Shown here: positions 9,165-17,256 of the stretch, piece after piece
Numbering within the stretch: the first letter of the stretch is position 1
Layout of the letters: each line of letters begins with the position of its first letter
DNA from: Flavobacteriales bacterium
GTDB taxonomy: Bacteria; Bacteroidota; Bacteroidia; Flavobacteriales_G; JALEGO01
Direction of reading: 5' to 3'
DNA: 37,282 nt
NCBI GenBank assembly: GCA_020629755.1
Contig: JAHDCS010000021.1
Location: forward strand, 1 to 37,282
Notes under the pieces: model-generated
What the model was told of the DNA's origin: nothing
The model's database searches: none
What the model saw: only the letters and a program-made list of their open reading frames with translations
Position numbers and translations under genes: made by a program

Positions 9165-9644
9165 CTATTGAAAATAATGATACTTAGAATAGATGACCTG
9201 AGCAGTTTCAAAATCAAATTTAGCATCTAAAGCTTGCTCAGAGGCTTCTAAAAAGGATTCAGTTACAATATTACCTGCGCAATCTAAAATAAGATCTTCG
9301 ACTTCAGAACCTGCTTCATAAAACAAATGAAATAAAAGCATAGATTGACCATCTAATGCATTGTAATAATCTTCGACAAGCACTAAACCGCCAAAGGTGT
9401 ATTCAAGAATATCGCCATTTCCGTCTTCAGGAGCCTTTGAGTAAAAAGGCATATCTAAGAGATGATCAAGCACAATGGTCTGATCTTCTAGTAGAGAAAA
9501 TTCAGAAAAAAAAGGATCCGTGAACGAGATGCATAAATTTCTTGAATAATCAGCATTTACATTATCTCCATTAGGCTCTTCTGTTTCACAAGCACTTGTA
9601 AAAAAACAAAAAACCAGTATTAAAGGGTAGAACAATCTTTTCAT
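9165..9644 (-). CDS. Small lipoprotein of unknown function
   Basis: A 159-residue protein beginning MKRLFYPLILVFCFFTSAC, a lipoprotein signal peptide with Cys19 as the likely lipidation site, followed by an acidic linker (ETEEPNGDN). The mature part is acidic with no motif I recognise (YTFGGLVLVEDYYNALDG; LILDCAGNIVTESFLEASEQ). It is likely anchored to the outer membrane or cell surface. It starts 41 bp after the thioredoxin-like gene and is probably the last gene of the operon beginning with the Tae4-like amidase. Confidence 0.75.
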   Translation of the reverse strand: MKRLFYPLILVFCFFTSACETEEPNGDNVNADYSRNLCISFTDPFFSEFSLLEDQTIVLDHLLDMPFYSKAPEDGNGDILEYTFGGLVLVEDYYNALDGQSMLLFHLFYEAGSEVEDLILDCAGNIVTESFLEASEQALDAKFDFETAQVIYSKYHYFQ

Positions 9645-9685
9645 ACCCCTTTTGTACGTGAATAACGCACAAAAGTTTCACGTTC

Positions 9686-10237
9686 TTACTTCCATTTAAT
9701 ATTGCATCCCATACTTGGGTATTGGTGCTTAGGCCCTTCTTTTTGTAAAAGCAATAAATCAAGTGCATTAGAAAGGTCTACACCAGTAGCCTGAGAGCCC
9801 GTGCCTGGGCGAGTAGCATCAAAGCGTCCTCTGTAAAAACATCGCATCTGATTGTCAAACAGATAAAAATCTGGTGTACACTCGGCCTTATATGCTTTTG
9901 CGACTTCTTGCGACTCATCGTAAAGATAAGCAAAAGGGTAACCCAATTTTTGAGCGGTGTCTCGCATTTGCTCAGGTCCGTCCTGCGGATGTGTTTCAAT
10001 GTTATTGCTGCTAATCGCAATAAAAGCAATCCCTTTAGAGATATAGTGATGTGCCATTTCAATGAGCTTTTGATTCACGTGATGCACATAGGGGCAATGG
10101 TTACAAATAAATAGTACTACTGTGCCTTTATCAGATTGCAAGTCAGAAAGCGATTTGTAGTTGTTTGACCTAGTGTCTAATAAAGTGAAATCTGGCGCTA
10201 TAGTACCTAGCGCCATCATCGAAGATTCTACAAGCAT
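9686..10237 (-). CDS. Thioredoxin-like AhpC/TSA family protein
   Basis: A 183-residue peroxiredoxin/thioredoxin-fold protein. APDFTLLDT opens the fold, and the redox site is CNHCPYVHH with Cys45 and Cys48, the CNHCPYV form typical of a conserved bacterial group annotated as thioredoxin family protein. EVAKAYKAECTPDFYLFD gives the cis-Pro loop (TP). It has no signal peptide, so it is cytoplasmic. The ATG at 10237 is used; MALGTIAPDF eight codons on is a possible alternative. It lies 14 bp after anmK, in the same operon. The reducing partner and substrate are unknown. Confidence 0.88.
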   Translation of the reverse strand: MLVESSMMALGTIAPDFTLLDTRSNNYKSLSDLQSDKGTVVLFICNHCPYVHHVNQKLIEMAHHYISKGIAFIAISSNNIETHPQDGPEQMRDTAQKLGYPFAYLYDESQEVAKAYKAECTPDFYLFDNQMRCFYRGRFDATRPGTGSQATGVDLSNALDLLLLQKEGPKHQYPSMGCNIKWK

Positions 10238-10251
10238 TTTTTTTAATGAAG

Positions 10252-11313
10252 TTACGCTTTATAAAACACTCCGCCAATCGAATCTTCTTTAGCACCGGTC
10301 ACGCTTTTAAGCGTATTGACTTCATCTCTTCTATGTAAAACCCCAAGAAAAGCAAAAATTAAAGCCTCTTTAAAATCAATGATTTTTTTTGGGGGGATGA
10401 CAATCGCAGTAGGGGTTTTCTTTTCAATTTCTTTCATTAGAAAGGTATTTAAACACCCTCCGCCAGTAAAAAGCGCGCTTTCAATGTTATAATCGTTAAA
10501 AACAAACGCAATTTGAGTGGAAATGTGCTCTACTAAGGTGCGTAGAATATTTTTCAAAGGAATCTCAGATGAAATAAGCGGATAGATAAACTGCTCATTA
10601 AATTCTATACCTAAAGATTTAGGATGAGGTTGTGTGTAATAATTAAGAGCATTGAGTTTCTTGAGAAGCGCAGGATTAATTTGTCCTTGTTTGGCCCATT
10701 CGCCGTTATAGTCATACGGCTTACCTAAATTGTTAGCATAGGTGTTTAACAGGGTATTGACTGGGCAAATATCAAAGGCGATACGCTGATCTTTCCAGTC
10801 AAAAGAAATATTTGAGAATCCCCCCAAATTCACACAGGCCTGAAATTTAGAAAACAATAACTGATCTCCTCTAGGCACCAAAGGCGCTCCTTGGCCACCT
10901 AAAGCCACATCTTTGGATCTAAAATCACAGACACAGTTAATTCCGGTAGTAGATGCAATTTGATTTCCATTCCCTATCTGAAGGGTAAATCCTTCTTTTG
11001 GCCTATGCCAAATGGTATGGCCATGTGAGGCAATAAAATCTACCGATCGTTTATTAATATTATGTTTTTTAAGAAACGTTAATACAGCATCCCCCAAAAA
11101 AACACCATAGGCATCATCTAATTGTTTTACCTTTTGTTTTGACCAATGATAGGCTTTTTTTAAATTATTCAGCCACTCTTCAGGATAGGCGATCGAGTCA
11201 CAACAAGAGATCTTAAAGTGCCAATTTTCTTTTTTTTCAAAGCTTGCGTATACGATATCCAGACCATCTAATGATGTGCCTGACATAAGACCTATGACCT
11301 TGTAGGTTGACAT
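10252..11313 (-). CDS. anmK: Anhydro-N-acetylmuramic acid kinase
   Basis: A 353-residue ASKHA-fold kinase that opens and phosphorylates 1,6-anhydro-MurNAc to MurNAc-6-phosphate during peptidoglycan recycling. Seen: the N-terminal ATP motif GLMSGTSLDGLD, SHGHTIWHRP, the active-site segment DFRSKDVALGGQGAPLVPRG, NLGGFSN and the late GGGCLNTFLM motif. Length is normal for the family (about 350-370). It is 33 bp downstream of a Tae4-like peptidoglycan amidase, which suggests linked cell-wall chemistry. No promoter is evident in the short gap, so cotranscription is likely. Confidence 0.95.
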   Translation of the reverse strand: MSTYKVIGLMSGTSLDGLDIVYASFEKKENWHFKISCCDSIAYPEEWLNNLKKAYHWSKQKVKQLDDAYGVFLGDAVLTFLKKHNINKRSVDFIASHGHTIWHRPKEGFTLQIGNGNQIASTTGINCVCDFRSKDVALGGQGAPLVPRGDQLLFSKFQACVNLGGFSNISFDWKDQRIAFDICPVNTLLNTYANNLGKPYDYNGEWAKQGQINPALLKKLNALNYYTQPHPKSLGIEFNEQFIYPLISSEIPLKNILRTLVEHISTQIAFVFNDYNIESALFTGGGCLNTFLMKEIEKKTPTAIVIPPKKIIDFKEALIFAFLGVLHRRDEVNTLKSVTGAKEDSIGGVFYKA

Positions 11314-11346
11314 TGGGTTTTTAAGAAATGCAATTAGGGCTTTACT

Positions 11347-12033
11347 CTAATCCCAAGAGTAAGGGATATCCGGGTTATAATTAGATTGCCAGACCATTGA
11401 TTGTCGATTCAAATAGTATTGTGCATCATAATTTCCGCCACCGACATCTTTACCAAGCCAGATAGTGGCGTGAAAATCTTTATCGATAAAAATACCCCCA
11501 CCACAACTTAAATTATTGACAATATCTTCTTTTCCAACAAAATCAGGCGGGCCGTACGTAGCTCTTAAATATGCTTCAAGATCTGTAACTCTATAAATAT
11601 ATTGATCGCCATTTTTTCCGCTAATGGTTTTGCCGGTTATATTGGGTATTTTGTACCCAGAAGTATTAAGCATATGGCTTACTCTTATGGCGCAAGTTAG
11701 ATTGAATGCAGGAACATTTAACATATTCAGCTTAACATTACCACCAATTTCTTCTGCCAATTCTTCGAAACCAACTTCGTTATAAAACGGATAATTCTCT
11801 ATTAGCAATTCAAAATCTGTAGGCGCAGATGGGTTATTTTGTTCAAAATAACAAATGGCGTTATAAGACTCATGATCCATTGGGGTGGGCTTAGGAGAGC
11901 TAAAGTCATGCTCTATTAAAGCGTACGGGTTAGAAGAAGACTCATCCGATTGACTTGTACAGCCACTGTTTGAGCAAATCATCAGTAAAAAAAAGCAAAG
12001 AGCAATACTAAATAGACTATTTGTTTTTATCAT
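11347..12033 (-). CDS. Tae4-like peptidoglycan amidase, predicted exported
   Basis: A 228-residue protein resembling the type VI amidase effector Tae4 family (DL-endopeptidases that cut peptide crosslinks of peptidoglycan). Family-like features are IGGNVKLN, LTCAIRVSHMLNTSGYKIP with the likely catalytic Cys114, GKNGDQYIYRVTDLEAYL, YGPPDF, and FHATIWLG with the likely catalytic His188. Unlike typical T6SS effectors it has an N-terminal export signal (MIKTNSLFSIALCFFLLMIC, then SNSGC), perhaps a lipoprotein with Cys25. The start is chosen because a TACCTTTG box lies just upstream; the longer frame to 12132 would run through that promoter. anmK follows. No T6SS gene is seen in the window. Confidence 0.78.
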   Translation of the reverse strand: MIKTNSLFSIALCFFLLMICSNSGCTSQSDESSSNPYALIEHDFSSPKPTPMDHESYNAICYFEQNNPSAPTDFELLIENYPFYNEVGFEELAEEIGGNVKLNMLNVPAFNLTCAIRVSHMLNTSGYKIPNITGKTISGKNGDQYIYRVTDLEAYLRATYGPPDFVGKEDIVNNLSCGGGIFIDKDFHATIWLGKDVGGGNYDAQYYLNRQSMVWQSNYNPDIPYSWD

Positions 12034-12037
12034 AATG

Positions 12038-12068
12038 CAAAGGTAAATACTATACCTACTAGAGTCAA
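12038..12068 (-). promoter_or_regulatory. Promoter for the Tae4-like/anmK operon
   Basis: Minus strand: TTG at 12066-12068, a 20-base spacer, then TACCTTTG at 12038-12045, both as in the Bacteroidota -33/-7 promoter. It is the best-formed promoter in the window and ends four bases before the ATG. Confidence 0.65.
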
Positions 12069-12114
12069 GTATTTTAAGGCACAGGCTTTTATAGGCAAAG
12101 GGGGCTAAAAAAAC

Positions 12115-12122
12115 TATATTTG
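12115..12122 (+). promoter_or_regulatory. Promoter -7 box for the acyl-CoA dehydrogenase
   Basis: TATATTTG matches TAnnTTTG, 15 bases before the ATG at 12138. It would make a short leader and excludes the in-frame ATG at 12120, which overlaps the box. Confidence 0.55.
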
Positions 12123-12137
12123 TATCAAACAACTAGA

Positions 12138-13277
12138 ATGAATTTTTCACTTACTGAAGAACAGCAGGCTGTTAGAGATGCGGCTAGAGATTTTGCTCAG
12201 AATGTACTTAAACCAGGCGTTATTGAAAGAGATGAAGCTCAAAAATTTCCGGCCGACCAAATTAAGCAATTGGCTGAACTCGGATTTATGGGGATGATGG
12301 TCGATCCAAAATACGGGGGCAGCGGCATGGACAGCATCTCATATGTGTTAGCCATGGAAGAGATCTCAAAAGTAGATGCGTCTACCTCTGTTGTGATGTC
12401 TGTAAATAATTCGTTGGTTTGTTGGGGCTTAGAAAATTTTGGAACCGAGGCGCAAAAGCAAAAATATTTAGTGCCCTTGGCTAAAGGCGAGAAGATTGGC
12501 GCTTTTTGCTTAAGTGAGCCTGAAGCAGGTTCTGATGCAACTTCTCAACGCACAACTGCCGAAGATAAAGGCGATTATTACCTACTGAACGGCACTAAAA
12601 ACTGGATTACTAATGGCGGAACAGCCTCCACCTATTTAGTCATAGCACAAACGCATGCGGATAAAGGCCACAAAGGCATTAACGCCTTTATTGTTGAAAA
12701 AGGCATGGAAGGATTTAAAATTGGAGCGAAAGAAAACAAAATGGGTATCCGTGCGTCAGACACACATTCTTTGATGTTCACAGACGTGAAGGTGCCTAAA
12801 GAAAATCGCATTGGTGAGGATGGATTCGGGTTTAAATTTGCCATGAAAACCTTAGAAGGAGGCCGAATTGGGATTGCTTCACAAGCCCTAGGCATTGCGT
12901 CAGGAGCTTATGAATTAGCGCTTCAGTATTCAAAAGAAAGAGAAGCCTTTGGTAAACCAATTTCAAAACACCAATCGGTCCAGTTTAAATTAGCAGATAT
13001 GGCTACTGAAATTGAAGCTGCGCGTTTATTGTGTTTAAAAGCAGCCTATTTAAAAGACAAACATGAGCCAGTTGGTTTAGCTTCAGCAATGGCAAAGTTA
13101 TTCTCAGCCGAAAAAGCTATGCGTATTGCTACTGAGGCTGTTCAAATTCATGGGGGATATGGTTATGTGAAAGAATACCATGTAGAGCGGTTGATGCGCG
13201 ATGCCAAAATCACTCAAATTTATGAAGGCACCTCAGAAATTCAGAAAATAGTGATTTCACGGGCAGTACTTAAATAA
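12138..13277 (+). CDS. Acyl-CoA dehydrogenase
   Basis: A 379-residue FAD enzyme that makes trans-2-enoyl-CoA from acyl-CoA in fatty-acid or branched-chain amino-acid breakdown. Domain order is standard: N-terminal helical domain (MNFSLTEEQQAVRDAARDFA), middle beta domain with signature GAFCLSEPEAGSDA and the WITNGG flavin motif, and C-terminal helical domain with AFGKPISKHQSVQFKLADMA and QIHGGYGYVKEYHVERLMRD. The catalytic Glu lies in IYEGTSEIQ near the C-terminus, as in short-chain/butyryl-type enzymes. Length is typical. The start MNFSL is supported by the promoter box. It converges with murF, with 15 bp between stops. Confidence 0.95.
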   Translation: MNFSLTEEQQAVRDAARDFAQNVLKPGVIERDEAQKFPADQIKQLAELGFMGMMVDPKYGGSGMDSISYVLAMEEISKVDASTSVVMSVNNSLVCWGLENFGTEAQKQKYLVPLAKGEKIGAFCLSEPEAGSDATSQRTTAEDKGDYYLLNGTKNWITNGGTASTYLVIAQTHADKGHKGINAFIVEKGMEGFKIGAKENKMGIRASDTHSLMFTDVKVPKENRIGEDGFGFKFAMKTLEGGRIGIASQALGIASGAYELALQYSKEREAFGKPISKHQSVQFKLADMATEIEAARLLCLKAAYLKDKHEPVGLASAMAKLFSAEKAMRIATEAVQIHGGYGYVKEYHVERLMRDAKITQIYEGTSEIQKIVISRAVLK

Positions 13278-13292
13278 AAATCTCGAGTAGTT

Positions 13293-14570
13293 TTAGAATG
13301 CCTGGTATACTTTTTCTAGGGCATAACTTCGCGATCCTTTTAAAAGAACAATTGCATTTTTAAAGTCATCTTTTTTTAGTTGATCAAGAAAGGCATTTGT
13401 TGATTCAAAGAAATTGAATGTTTTATATTGGGATTGATGCTTTTTAAAAGCATTTCCTATCAAATATACCTTATACCAATTGTGTTTTGCAATGTATTTT
13501 AATACATCGCCATGTTCTTTTTCTGTGTGTTTCCCCAGTTCATTCATTTGCGATAAGACGAGTATTTTTTTTGAAACAGAAAGCGCGATAAAATTTTTTA
13601 ACGCCAAGTGCATACTTGACGGGTTGGCATTGTAACAATCTAAAATAAACTTAATCCCCTGCTTGTTTTGATACGAAGAGCGGTTGTTTGTTGGCGCATA
13701 AGACTCAATGGCGCGCTTTATTTTTTTTGGGGGGATGTTAAAGTGCTTTGCAATGGTTATAGCACAACGAATATTTTGAAGATTATAGGAGCCAACCAAT
13801 TGGCTTTCAACACTTAAAGACTCATATTCAAACTTTAGAAAAAGACCATTTTTTGAAACTGTTTCTTTTAAAGGTATATAATCAATTGAACGAATGTTTT
13901 GCGCTTTATCTTTTAGAATTTCGTCTTTAGGATCAATAAAAACAGTGCCTGAGTGTTCTTTTAGAAAGGCGTAAAGCTCTGTATTGGCTTCAATAACCTT
14001 TTCAATACTACCATAGCCTTCTAAATGGTCTTTGCCGTTGTTGGTGACTACGCCATAGTTAGGCATAGCAATGGCACTTAAAAACTCCGTTTCACCAAGT
14101 GCATTAGCCCCTAATTCAAGAATGGCAAACTCGGTGTCTTGAGGAATTTTCAGTATGCTTAACGGAAGCCCAATATGATTGTTTAGATTGCCAGGTGTAA
14201 TAAAAGTATTATAGCATTCAGAAAGTACTTTTCCGAGTATTTCTTTAGTCGTCGTTTTGCCATTAGAACCCGCAATGCATATCACCTTAGTCTTTAGGGT
14301 TTTACGATATACCTTTGCCAGACGCTGTAGAAATAAAAGGGTGTCTTCTACAAGTATGGAGTTTGGTAAATGATCAAAACTAGGATCATCTATAATGATT
14401 TTTTTAGCGCCTAAATCAAGAGCTTTTTCAGCGAAAAAATTACCATTGAAACTAGGGCCTTTTAACGCAAAGAAAATATCACCTTTTTGAATTTTTCGGG
14501 TATCTGTACAAACAGCTGCTCCTTTTTGAATACGTTCTAAAAGCTTATGTAGTGCTTTAGAAGAGGGCAT
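13293..14570 (-). CDS. murF: UDP-N-acetylmuramoyl-tripeptide--D-Ala-D-Ala ligase
   Basis: A 425-residue Mur ligase adding D-Ala-D-Ala to UDP-MurNAc-tripeptide, the last cytoplasmic step of the precursor. Seen: the N-terminal MurF domain (CTDTRKIQKGDIFFALKG), the ATP loop GSNGKTTTKE at about residue 101, the central NNGKDHLEGYGS segment, and the C-terminal domain with NNRSSYQ and DCYNANPSSM, diagnostic of MurF. Its start codon directly follows the stop codon of gldJ (no spacer), so the two are translationally linked. A gldJ-murF arrangement ties envelope synthesis to the gliding/T9SS gene set. One GGGGGGAT motif lies inside it (13729). Confidence 0.95.
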   Translation of the reverse strand: MPSSKALHKLLERIQKGAAVCTDTRKIQKGDIFFALKGPSFNGNFFAEKALDLGAKKIIIDDPSFDHLPNSILVEDTLLFLQRLAKVYRKTLKTKVICIAGSNGKTTTKEILGKVLSECYNTFITPGNLNNHIGLPLSILKIPQDTEFAILELGANALGETEFLSAIAMPNYGVVTNNGKDHLEGYGSIEKVIEANTELYAFLKEHSGTVFIDPKDEILKDKAQNIRSIDYIPLKETVSKNGLFLKFEYESLSVESQLVGSYNLQNIRCAITIAKHFNIPPKKIKRAIESYAPTNNRSSYQNKQGIKFILDCYNANPSSMHLALKNFIALSVSKKILVLSQMNELGKHTEKEHGDVLKYIAKHNWYKVYLIGNAFKKHQSQYKTFNFFESTNAFLDQLKKDDFKNAIVLLKGSRSYALEKVYQAF

Positions 14571-16079
14571 TTAAAAACCAGCAGGACTACCCACTCGGTC
14601 CATTACTAATCGAACCCCAATGTAGTCTGTAGATAACTTTTCATCTAAATATCTACGCGTGCCAGGATTCATATAATAAGCCCGATCTTTCCAAGAGCCC
14701 CCCTTATATACACGCGCCTTATCATTGATCATAGAGGTCATGGTATAATCATACATTGCATTTGATTCTGGCTCATTATATGTTTCTTCATATTTATTAT
14801 TGAGTTTAAATGCTTTTTCTTCAGCTTCAGGCTCTTCTGTCCATTGGCCTGTAATATTAGACTCCCAATCGCCATCAAGGTAGTTAATGTTATCTGCTTT
14901 TCTATAGTTTCTACGGGTAATATTCTCATCTTCTGTAACATCTCTCTTTGGAATACGCCCTAATGAATCTTTTTCAGCGACTAATCCGTCTTGGTCTTTC
15001 ACCACTGTTTTATACACGTTACCTCTAAAGGCTCTAAAATCAGAACGGTCTTCATTAGATAGAGGTCTGTATACATCCATGACCCATTCAGAGACATTTC
15101 CGGCCATGTTATATAAACCATTATCATTTGGCCAATACGAATATACAGGTGCAGTAATTTCTGCATTGTCATTGAGGTGTCCGGCAACACCCATCATATC
15201 CCCTGCACCACGCTTAAAGTTTGCGAGCATCATACCTAAATATTTGTCTTCAGGGTTTCTTACCGCGTGTCCTCCCCAAGGCCAATACCGTCTTTCAACT
15301 ACTCTTTCACCAACCGAGTTGCCAATTAGACCATAGGCAGCATATTCCCATTCGGCTTCTGTTGGTAGTCTGTATTTTGGCAATAAAATACCATCTTCCA
15401 TACGAACATTTCTAAAGTCAGAATTCGGATGAAAACTTGGCAAGCCTTCGGTTTTCTTACCAGATTCATACTGTCCTGCAAGGTAAGCTTCGGAGTTAAA
15501 GTTATCTTCATTGATCTGATTGGTGTAATGCTCAAACAATCCTTCTCTAATCATAATCAGCTCATTTACTCTGTCTGTTCTCCAAGCAGCATAATCGACC
15601 GCTTGTAACCAACTTACACCTACTACCGGGTAATCTCTATAAGCAGGATGTCTTAAATAGTAATCTACATAAGGTTCATTATACGCAAGGCGATCCCTCC
15701 ATACTAAAGTGTCAGGTCTTGCATTTTCTACCACTTGAGGGTAATCTATCCCGTATACTCTGCCTAACCAGTATAAATACTCTAACCAATCAAAATTTTT
15801 GATTTCTGTTTCATCCATATAAAACGAAGACACAGTTACACGTCTGGGGATAGCATCCCAGTTATACATCACATCATCAACAATTCGCCCCATCGTAAAG
15901 GTACCCCCTTGAACCAAAACAAGATTAGGGCCTGTTTCTTGCTCAAAAAAGGATGGTTTTTCAAAGCCTCCATTATCAGGATTGTTGTATTCCCATCCGG
16001 TAGTAGAAGAACGCTCTTTATTACATCCTGAAGCTAAAATCAAGACAAAAAGAGATACAATAGAAAAAAGAGACTTCAT
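14571..16079 (-). CDS. gldJ: Gliding motility/T9SS lipoprotein GldJ
   Basis: A 502-residue lipoprotein with a signal peptide ending LILASGC (Cys19). The rest is one formylglycine-generating-enzyme/SUMF1-like domain: GGTFTMGR near the start, FYMDETEIKNFDWLEYLYWL, YPVVGVSWLQAVDYAAWRTD, RLPTEAEWEYAAYG, NMAGNVSEWVMDVYRP and YKGGSWKDRAYY near the end. GldJ and GldK share this fold; the long tail with KLNNKYEETYNEPESN and the neighbours porU/porV and PorP favour GldJ. GldJ is needed for gliding and for stable GldK/L/M/N in flavobacteria. The start MKSLFSI (tenth codon of the longest frame) gives a clean signal peptide. It is probably cotranscribed with the PorP-like gene and murF. Confidence 0.9.
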   Translation of the reverse strand: MKSLFSIVSLFVLILASGCNKERSSTTGWEYNNPDNGGFEKPSFFEQETGPNLVLVQGGTFTMGRIVDDVMYNWDAIPRRVTVSSFYMDETEIKNFDWLEYLYWLGRVYGIDYPQVVENARPDTLVWRDRLAYNEPYVDYYLRHPAYRDYPVVGVSWLQAVDYAAWRTDRVNELIMIREGLFEHYTNQINEDNFNSEAYLAGQYESGKKTEGLPSFHPNSDFRNVRMEDGILLPKYRLPTEAEWEYAAYGLIGNSVGERVVERRYWPWGGHAVRNPEDKYLGMMLANFKRGAGDMMGVAGHLNDNAEITAPVYSYWPNDNGLYNMAGNVSEWVMDVYRPLSNEDRSDFRAFRGNVYKTVVKDQDGLVAEKDSLGRIPKRDVTEDENITRRNYRKADNINYLDGDWESNITGQWTEEPEAEEKAFKLNNKYEETYNEPESNAMYDYTMTSMINDKARVYKGGSWKDRAYYMNPGTRRYLDEKLSTDYIGVRLVMDRVGSPAGF

Positions 16080-16116
16080 TTTCTTATTTTTTTGATACGA
16101 TACCATAATTATATAA

Positions 16117-17121
16117 CTAGAAAGACGGACAACTTATTGTTCTCCAACGCTTTGGTTTTTTACGACAAGGAAAAACATAAGAGAGCGATAATTCATGTGC
16201 ACCAGAAGTATTTCCAATGCCAACTCCACCAATAGTAATATCAAAAGTATACCCAACTTTAAACTGAGGGCCATTTTTATTAATTTGTTCTAAACCAATT
16301 AATACAATAAAGGCATCCGTAAAGGCTATGCCAGCATTTCTATACCAAACTCCACCCACAAATGGTTCTTTAGTGAAATACATACCTAAGTTAGCGGTAG
16401 AGAAGTTTTGTTGTTTTTGGTATACAAAATTTGGGGAGATCGATACATCTTTAAAGTCACGCTCTAAAGGAATTAATGCCCCAGCATGTATGGTATATTT
16501 TCTAGGGATAACGCTACCAAATCCAGAAAAGGCATCATCTGGCTCTAATAAATGATCAACCGCAAATCCGCCATAAAACTTTTTGGAATAGCCTAAAACA
16601 CCTGCGCCAAAATCAAGCCCCTGAGGTCTGTCAAAAGTATTGTTAAAAATATCTAAATCTTGAGTGGTATAAATAAAGCCATAACGCGGGTCAATCATAT
16701 CTGGAAATGTTAAACGTGACCCGTCTAGTGTTTTCATGAAATAACCAACAGACAATGCAGCACGCATAGAAAACCGACGGTTTATAGCGTAGTGGTAAGA
16801 ATACATTAGATTTACTTCGTTGTTTGTCATAATGCCATCTGCCATGCGGTCATGAAAAACCTGAACTCCAACACCACCACCAATGGATTCTATGTTTTGA
16901 TCATAAGATGCGCTATAGGTTACAAAATTGCCTTCAAAAGCTGGGAATTGATTTCTGTAATTAGTTACAAATCTAGGACACCAAGACGTTCCAGCCATGG
17001 CCGGATTTAAGTAGAGCGGATTGGCGTAATACTGAGAAAAATAAGGGTCTTGTGCATAAGCAGTAGTAACACTAACTGCCATACAAACTGACGCAAAAAA
17101 TAAATAAACTAACTTACGCAC
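16117..17121 (-). CDS. PorP/SprF family T9SS outer-membrane protein
   Basis: A 334-residue beta-barrel of the PorP/SprF family. The signal peptide is followed by QDPYFSQYYANPLYLNPAMAGT, the family hallmark, and the barrel ends in GAHELSLSYVFP plus a short basic cysteine-containing tail. These proteins sit in the outer membrane and serve T9SS assembly or surface presentation of adhesins such as SprB. The start is assigned to a GTG at 17121, because translation from it gives a normal signal peptide (MRKLVYLFFASVCMAVSVTT, then AYA); the ATG at 17250 would add 43 residues with no function I can see. It is 37 bp upstream of gldJ. Confidence 0.88.
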   Translation of the reverse strand: MRKLVYLFFASVCMAVSVTTAYAQDPYFSQYYANPLYLNPAMAGTSWCPRFVTNYRNQFPAFEGNFVTYSASYDQNIESIGGGVGVQVFHDRMADGIMTNNEVNLMYSYHYAINRRFSMRAALSVGYFMKTLDGSRLTFPDMIDPRYGFIYTTQDLDIFNNTFDRPQGLDFGAGVLGYSKKFYGGFAVDHLLEPDDAFSGFGSVIPRKYTIHAGALIPLERDFKDVSISPNFVYQKQQNFSTANLGMYFTKEPFVGGVWYRNAGIAFTDAFIVLIGLEQINKNGPQFKVGYTFDITIGGVGIGNTSGAHELSLSYVFPCRKKPKRWRTISCPSF

Positions 17122-17256
17122 TATGTTGTCTCTTTTCAAACAATATACAATATTACGATTTATTTGAGAAACATTTAAGCGATTCTCGATAAAAAACAAT
17201 TTATCAAAAAAATCTGCGTTATGCAATAAGTTTGTAGTTTTAACTTTCAATTAACA

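Noticed and set aside
11347-12033. A T6SS effector locus with an immunity gene
   Set aside because: No Hcp, VgrG, PAAR or Tai4-like gene is seen in the window, and the protein has an export signal, so only a Tae4-like fold is claimed.
3976-14703. Other six-base G or C runs (2165, 3789, 3976, 8002, 8208, 14698) as members of the GGGGGGAT family
   Set aside because: They lack the AT after the G run, and some are simple Gly-Gly or Pro codons, for example in the ABC signature motif.
14571-16079. Assignment of the SUMF1-like lipoprotein as GldK rather than GldJ
   Set aside because: GldK usually sits with gldL, gldM and gldN, none of which are here, while porU and porV are close by as for gldJ; the sequence around FYMDETEIKNFDWLEYLYWL also suits GldJ.
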